From an uncultured SAR116 cluster alpha proteobacterium (GTDB lineage: Bacteria; Pseudomonadota; Alphaproteobacteria; Puniceispirillales; Puniceispirillaceae), in contig CACPDC010000008.1 in the NCBI GenBank assembly GCA_902632595.1, positions 1-64,000 on the forward strand: a stretch of 64,000 nt of DNA. The letters are read 5' to 3'. A program made the position numbers and the translations under genes. Each line of letters starts with the position of its first letter. Position 1 is the first letter of the stretch. Below, piece after piece: positions 59,227-64,000 of the stretch. The notes below the pieces were generated by a model. That model was not told where the DNA came from. It made no database searches and saw only the letters and a list, made by a program, of their open reading frames with translations.

Positions 59227-60045
59227 CTATTTGCCTTTTTTAGCGTCGTAGGATTTTGCCTGTTTGCAGATAGGCTTATTTTGAGCTGTATCTATAAAGT
59301 GAAGCATATTTTTACCAAGACTGTCATCATGAGTTATAGACTTTTTAACATCTATCAATCGTGATGAAAATTCTCCTCTACTATTAAATAACAATTTAAA
59401 AACTTCTTTTATTCTTGAGATTTGCTTTTTTGTATAATTTTGGCGCTGAAGTCCTATAGAATTTACATATCTTAACTTGCAGGGGGAACCATCTGCTATG
59501 GTGTATGGAATAATATCCTCAGTAACTTTCGACATCGCACCTATCATTACAATGTCCCCAATTCTTACAAACTGCTGCACACCAGAAAAGGCGCCAAGAT
59601 TACAATAATCGCCAACAGTAACATGTCCACCCAAGGCAACTCCATTAGCCATTATATTATAATTTCCAACTCGGCAGTCATGGGCTATATGGCAATCAGC
59701 TAAAATAAAGTTGCTATCTCCTATAGTTGTTTTCATACCCCCTATTTTGGTACCACGATGAATAGTAACTTTTTCCCTAATTATATTATTTGCTCCAATT
59801 TCTAACACAGCAGGTTCACCAACAAAACGAACGTGCTGGGCTGGAGTACCTAATACTGCAAATTGGAAAATCTCTGTATTTTGGCCAATAGAGGTTGGGC
59901 CCTCAATAACAACGTTTGAGTGTAAAAAAACACCGTCGTGTAGAGTGACATTTTCACCAATAACGCATAATGGACCAATCCTCACGCTTTTGCCTATCTG
60001 GGTATTTTTATGTATAATTGCACTTGGGTGAATGTTAGGGAGCAT
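59227..60045 (-). CDS. lpxA: UDP-N-acetylglucosamine acyltransferase
   Basis: First acyl transfer of lipid A synthesis. A left-handed beta-helix of hexapeptide repeats fills residues 1-185; the catalytic histidine is in the IAHDCRVG stretch. The C-terminal helical domain is normal. 272 residues. Confidence 0.96.
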   Translation of the reverse strand: MLPNIHPSAIIHKNTQIGKSVRIGPLCVIGENVTLHDGVFLHSNVVIEGPTSIGQNTEIFQFAVLGTPAQHVRFVGEPAVLEIGANNIIREKVTIHRGTKIGGMKTTIGDSNFILADCHIAHDCRVGNYNIMANGVALGGHVTVGDYCNLGAFSGVQQFVRIGDIVMIGAMSKVTEDIIPYTIADGSPCKLRYVNSIGLQRQNYTKKQISRIKEVFKLLFNSRGEFSSRLIDVKKSITHDDSLGKNMLHFIDTAQNKPICKQAKSYDAKKGK

Positions 60046-60075
60046 TTAAAGTCCTGTATTGATATAAAATTTACT

Positions 60076-60531
60076 TCACGCGTTCGCAGATACAACCATT
60101 GCTGATAGTTCTGCCTCAGCCATCTTATTCCCATTAACTTCTGCTAAACCATTAAATTTTTGCAATGCCCCCTTCCCACCGGTCTTTTCTATTTTTAAAA
60201 AAAGCAGGTCCCCTGGTCGAACAGTTTTCCTAAACTTAGCCCTATCAACGGACGTTAAAAAAAACAATTTTCCCTGTGTTTCCTCTGACAAAAATTTAGA
60301 AAACATGCAACCTGCGACTTGCGCAAATGACTCAATAATAAGAACCCCTGGCATAACTGGGTTACCTGGAAAATGGCCTTTAAAATAAGGCTCCCCCCCA
60401 CTAACTGCCTTAACCCCCGTAGCTGATTGACCTGGGACAATGTCAATTACTTTATCGATAAGAAGAAATGGCGGACGATGAGGTATTGCAAGTTCAATAT
60501 CACGATAATCCATTTCAAGCAATTCACTCAT
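60076..60531 (-). CDS. fabZ: 3-hydroxyacyl-ACP dehydratase FabZ
   Basis: Hot-dog-fold dehydratase of fatty acid elongation. The catalytic histidine is in GHFPGNPVMPGV and the glutamate in LIIESFAQ. 151 residues. Its position between lpxD and lpxA reflects competition for the same hydroxyacyl-ACP. The start overlaps the lpxD stop by four bases. Confidence 0.96.
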   Translation of the reverse strand: MSELLEMDYRDIELAIPHRPPFLLIDKVIDIVPGQSATGVKAVSGGEPYFKGHFPGNPVMPGVLIIESFAQVAGCMFSKFLSEETQGKLFFLTSVDRAKFRKTVRPGDLLFLKIEKTGGKGALQKFNGLAEVNGNKMAEAELSAMVVSANA

Positions 60532-61586
60532 TTATCTACCCCATGATTTTTTTTTGAATTTTTAGTTAATTGGCTGAGCTTTGCTTGCTCACTCCAAAAT
60601 ACTTTTGATTTTTTGGCTGGAAACCCCGCATAGACACCAGCAGCATTTATTGTTTTCGTAACACCTGAATGTGACAAAATTACTGTGTTTGGAGCGATTT
60701 CTATGTGATCAGCTAATCCTGTTTGACCACCGATGATACAATTCTCTTTAACAACACTACTACCTGCAATACCTACTTGCGCCAGAATAATGCTTTTTCT
60801 GCCAATCTGTACATTGTGCGAGATATGAACAAGATTATCAATCATTACCAGATCAGCTATTCTTGTATCTTGAAGAGTACCTCTATCAATACAGCAATTA
60901 GCCCCTATAGTAGTTTTACTACCAACCAGAACACGACCGAGATGAGGAATTTTTAAAACATGGTCTTCATTTGTTGCAAACCCAAAGCCAGATTTACCAA
61001 TCACCGTATGCTGACCAATGGATACATCATCATCAATCACTGCCTTTTCTATTGTAACATAATCACTTATTTGACAGTTTTTACCAATCCTTACAGAACT
61101 TTTGCAACTAACACCAACTCCAAGCCTACTTCCACTTCCAATGTTTACTCCATCCGCGATGTTACAGAAAGGTCCAATTGAAACATCCTCTGCGATGGTA
61201 GCACTTTTATCGATCTGAGCTGTAGGGTGCACAAAGCCTATTTTCTCCGTTTCATTCGAATATAAAAAGGAACATACCTGTGCAAACGCATATTTTGGGT
61301 TATTTGAAATTAAGATCACCTCAGCATTTGATAGTATATTGTTACCGAATTGTTCTGCTAATTCAGAGGTACAAATTACAGCGTAACCAACTGAATTCTC
61401 CAGAAATGTAATTATATCTTTATTCAAGGCGAAAACCAAAATATTTGGAGAGGCGTTTTTAATCTGCCCAACATTTTGAACAATAAATTCGATGGGGCCT
61501 CGATACACGGAACTATGGCCAAATTCAAGTATATCGGCAATTGATAGCGGATTTGGTTTTGGAAAAAAACTATGGTCTATAGTCAC
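60528..61586 (-). CDS. lpxD: UDP-3-O-(3-hydroxymyristoyl)glucosamine N-acyltransferase
   Basis: Third lipid A acyltransferase step. An N-terminal uridine-binding domain is followed by a hexapeptide beta-helix (about 105-300) with the catalytic histidine in the LVHISHNVQIG stretch. A longer frame overlaps skp by 44 bases, but a GTG at 61586 lies after the skp stop with AGGAAGA eight bases upstream and gives the usual DHSFFP start (352 residues), so I use it. Confidence 0.94.
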   Translation of the reverse strand: MTIDHSFFPKPNPLSIADILEFGHSSVYRGPIEFIVQNVGQIKNASPNILVFALNKDIITFLENSVGYAVICTSELAEQFGNNILSNAEVILISNNPKYAFAQVCSFLYSNETEKIGFVHPTAQIDKSATIAEDVSIGPFCNIADGVNIGSGSRLGVGVSCKSSVRIGKNCQISDYVTIEKAVIDDDVSIGQHTVIGKSGFGFATNEDHVLKIPHLGRVLVGSKTTIGANCCIDRGTLQDTRIADLVMIDNLVHISHNVQIGRKSIILAQVGIAGSSVVKENCIIGGQTGLADHIEIAPNTVILSHSGVTKTINAAGVYAGFPAKKSKVFWSEQAKLSQLTKNSKKNHGVDK

Positions 61587-61590
61587 TAAG

Positions 61591-62193
61591 TTATTCTTCC
61601 TGTATTTCCAACCTGGCATTTTTGGTGCGCTCATTTAACTTAATAATTACATACTCCGTAATATCTAAATCTTGCCTGAAAACTAATGCTGCATTTTTGT
61701 TAAGTACAACATCTAATTTTTGTTGTCCCGCGATTTCTGCCACAATTTCTGCTGCTAATGATTTTATTTCATCCTGGGCTTCTTGAAATGCTTTATCAAG
61801 CGCCTGACGCTTGAATTGAATTTCTTGCTGTATCGATGCCACTTCATTTTGAAACTGGTTGACCTCTGCACGATAAGCTTCTTCCGAAAGTATTGTTCTT
61901 TTGGATTGTAAATCCTTTTCTATCTGGAGAAGGCTAGCTTCACGGGTGGCAAAATCATTCTGAAATTCTTCCCTTTTATCATCTAATAATTCTCTCACAC
62001 GTTCAGTTGCTTTTGCGTCTCTTAATACCTTATCCATATTTACAACCGCCACTCGTTCTAGATTGAATATTTCTAGTGGCTGTTCAAATGACGATTCTTG
62101 TGTAAGAGACTTTTGACTTGGCAATAAAAAAAATACAAAAACACAACAAAATACGCATAATAAGCGACTTTGAATATTTATCATATCCAACAT
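61591..62193 (-). CDS. skp: OmpH/Skp family periplasmic chaperone
   Basis: A periplasmic chaperone that carries unfolded outer membrane proteins to the Bam complex. A signal peptide (hydrophobic residues 11-24) is followed by RVAVVNMDKVLRDAKA, typical of Skp, and then a long coiled coil (about 75-150). 200 residues. It lies between bamA and lpxD, the usual place. Confidence 0.92.
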   Translation of the reverse strand: MLDMINIQSRLLCVFCCVFVFFLLPSQKSLTQESSFEQPLEIFNLERVAVVNMDKVLRDAKATERVRELLDDKREEFQNDFATREASLLQIEKDLQSKRTILSEEAYRAEVNQFQNEVASIQQEIQFKRQALDKAFQEAQDEIKSLAAEIVAEIAGQQKLDVVLNKNAALVFRQDLDITEYVIIKLNERTKNARLEIQEE

Positions 62194-62232
62194 TTTCCTT
62201 TCTATAGGCTTATTACGATAATTGTATTATTT

Positions 62233-64000
62233 TTAGAGCCTTGTGCCAATTGTAAACTGAAATTCCCTCAATTTATCATAGGTTTGCTTCGCAATTGGCT
62301 CTGCCCAATAAAAAGACAGTGGGCCTATTGCGGTATCCCAAAGCAAACCAAAACCCACGGACCGTCTCATACTATCATCCTCAGCACCAACCACACCGGT
62401 AGGGAAATCAGTACCCCATGCAGAGCCATAATCTGCAAATAATGTCCAACGCATACCCAAATCAGGGTTAAATCCAACATCACTAATGACTTCAAAGCTA
62501 CCAGCATAATAATTATTACCGCCAACGGCACCTTCGCTTGTGTTGTCCCGAGGACCAATCCCCGCTCCATCAAAGCCACGCACCTTGTTGCCACCAAGCA
62601 AAAATCGGTTTGATTGCGTTACATTTTCTCCCAATCCATTTATATGGCCGATTTCGGAACGGGCGCCTAAAACAAATCTGTCGAATGAAATAGGTTTGTA
62701 ATAAGCACCGCGCAGTCTACTTTTTAAAAAGTTCACATCTCCTCCAACACCAGAATATGTCTCTGATATTTCAGCGAAAAACCCTTCTGTTGGATCAAAT
62801 CGGTTATTTCTTTTTTCAATGCCTAAAATGTAACCTACTGCAGAGCTTATAAGTCTTTCACTACTTTCACCTGTTGAAGAGGAAGAATTATTTGAGTTCT
62901 GATTAGTTTTATTTTCTGCAAAATTATAGGTTAGCCTGTGATAAACGTCATTTGCTGCTCTAAAACCTAGACCAAATCCGATTCCTTTAGTGCTTGTGGT
63001 AGCAGAACCCCCTTCAACTTTTTTTGAAAAAATACTCGTGGATGCGCTAAGATTTCTGTTCAGAAAAAATGGTTCTGCTAATGAAAGATTGAAATCAGAT
63101 TTAGTGCCTGATAAGGATGCCGAAAAACCAACGGACCTTCCAGTGCCTAGAAAGTTTTTCTCATTTAAATTTAATGAAACAGAGGACTTGTCAATGCTTG
63201 AGTAACCAAAACCAACTGCTAAGGAACCCGTTGATTGTTCTTCAACATCAATCTCTATAATTGACTGATCAGTTGAACTACCCGGTCTTGTTTCAACAGA
63301 AACATCCCTAAAAAATCCAAGATTCTTGATGTTTCTAACGGATTCTTGAAGTTTTACCTGATTATATGCGTCCCCTTCAACAAGTTGCATTTCTCTTCTA
63401 ATAACAAAATCAGCGGTACGAGAATTATCTATGATTTCAATACGTTCTATATAATTTTTCCTTGACGTATCAATTGTGAACTGTATGTCTAGTGTTGCTT
63501 TTTCAGGATTTGTAATTATATCAGGAGTTACGTTGACAAAAGCAAACCCAAGGTCTCCTAAATTATTAGTTATATCTAGTAGACTTTCTTCTATTTTCCT
63601 TACATCATATTTATCGCCAGTTTTGAATGAAATATTCTGCAATAGTGTTTTACTTTCTACACTCTCAATATTGGACACAACATTAATCTTATCGAAAACA
63701 TAAATTGGTCCTTCTTCAAGGATGAAGGAAATCGCAAAGCCTGTTCTATCTGGAAGCAATCCTCCACGTGCTCTTTTTATATCTATATCAGCGTGACCTC
63801 TTGTTTTATAAAATTGACGGAGAAGACGTATGTCATAATTCAATCTATTTTCGTCATATTTATCTGATGAAGACGCAAAAGCCCACCATCGTTTTTCTCT
63901 ACTTGCAATAACCTGTTTAAGCCTTCTATCGGAAAACCGCTCATTACCATTAAATTTGATTGAGGTAATTTTAATAAGGGGGCCCTCATCAATTTCGAAA
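62233..64000 (-). CDS. bamA: Outer membrane protein assembly factor BamA (5' end outside window)
   Basis: The Omp85-family barrel that inserts beta-barrel proteins into the outer membrane. The frame stays open past base 63843 to the window edge; residues there include FEIDEGPLIKI and FNGNERFSDRRLK, a POTRA repeat. POTRA repeats fill the N-terminal part and the barrel the last 330 residues, with the VRGFDG lid-loop motif and a C-terminal phenylalanine-rich FTIGTRL strand. 589 codons are visible; the first one or two POTRA domains and signal peptide are cut off. Confidence 0.96.
   Translation of the reverse strand, partial: FEIDEGPLIKITSIKFNGNERFSDRRLKQVIASREKRWWAFASSSDKYDENRLNYDIRLLRQFYKTRGHADIDIKRARGGLLPDRTGFAISFILEEGPIYVFDKINVVSNIESVESKTLLQNISFKTGDKYDVRKIEESLLDITNNLGDLGFAFVNVTPDIITNPEKATLDIQFTIDTSRKNYIERIEIIDNSRTADFVIRREMQLVEGDAYNQVKLQESVRNIKNLGFFRDVSVETRPGSSTDQSIIEIDVEEQSTGSLAVGFGYSSIDKSSVSLNLNEKNFLGTGRSVGFSASLSGTKSDFNLSLAEPFFLNRNLSASTSIFSKKVEGGSATTSTKGIGFGLGFRAANDVYHRLTYNFAENKTNQNSNNSSSSTGESSERLISSAVGYILGIEKRNNRFDPTEGFFAEISETYSGVGGDVNFLKSRLRGAYYKPISFDRFVLGARSEIGHINGLGENVTQSNRFLLGGNKVRGFDGAGIGPRDNTSEGAVGGNNYYAGSFEVISDVGFNPDLGMRWTLFADYGSAWGTDFPTGVVGAEDDSMRRSVGFGLLWDTAIGPLSFYWAEPIAKQTYDKLREFQFTIGTRL

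Overview
The window reads as chromosomal DNA of an AT-rich, probably marine, free-living alphaproteobacterium. The evidence is gene order rather than composition alone. It carries nuoA-N followed by birA-coaX-rnj-DUF1467, the run rpiB-glyA-nrdR-ribD-ribE-ribB-ribH-nusB, the run DUF177-plsX-fabH-ihfA-merR next to tRNA-Pro, trpGDC-moaC-moeA-lexA, and gltX-gltA facing the lipid A run lpxB-lpxI-lpxA-fabZ-lpxD-skp-bamA. These are classical alphaproteobacterial neighbourhoods. No database or composition calculation was available, so the species is not named.

Bases 1-11632 form a loosely packed, accessory-looking segment that ends at the 3' side of a tRNA-Pro. It holds two proteins of the class III nucleotide cyclase fold, an aldehyde dehydrogenase, the C-terminal remnant of a GFA-family gene, a carboxymuconolactone-decarboxylase-like protein, a PqiA-like membrane protein, a secreted sulfatase beside a secreted polysaccharide lyase, several small proteins and a 0.7 kb gene-free stretch rich in inverted repeats next to the tRNA. 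No integrase or transposase was found in it.

Bases 11633-22442 are a housekeeping block, almost all on the minus strand: tRNA-Pro, merR-type regulator, ihfA, fabH, plsX, DUF177, a cytochrome bc1 assembly chaperone, divergent bamE, and the riboflavin block with nusB, nrdR, glyA and rpiB. The ribB gene is of the RibBX type: its GTP cyclohydrolase II-like half has no cysteines.

Bases 22674-40451 are one long minus-strand unit encoding all fourteen subunits of respiratory complex I followed by birA, coaX, rnj and a DUF1467 protein, closed by a strong hairpin terminator. A 0.6 kb gene-free leader with tRNA-Glu lies upstream of nuoA.

Bases 41046-64000 hold tRNA-Glu, recJ, hom, an orphan coxG-like gene, maiA, an alpha/beta-hydrolase-fold/Old Yellow Enzyme pair, rplM-rpsI, the tryptophan and molybdopterin genes with overlapping ends, lexA with a recognisable LexA box, gltX, gltA, and the lipid A/outer membrane assembly genes ending in a bamA gene cut by the window edge. 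comEC, commonly found between lexA and gltX in alphaproteobacteria, is absent. I found no clearly new multi-gene system. The most interesting leads are the cyclase and glycan-degradation genes of the left segment, the repeat-rich element beside tRNA-Pro, the degenerate RibA half and the hydrolase-fold protein lacking its nucleophile.
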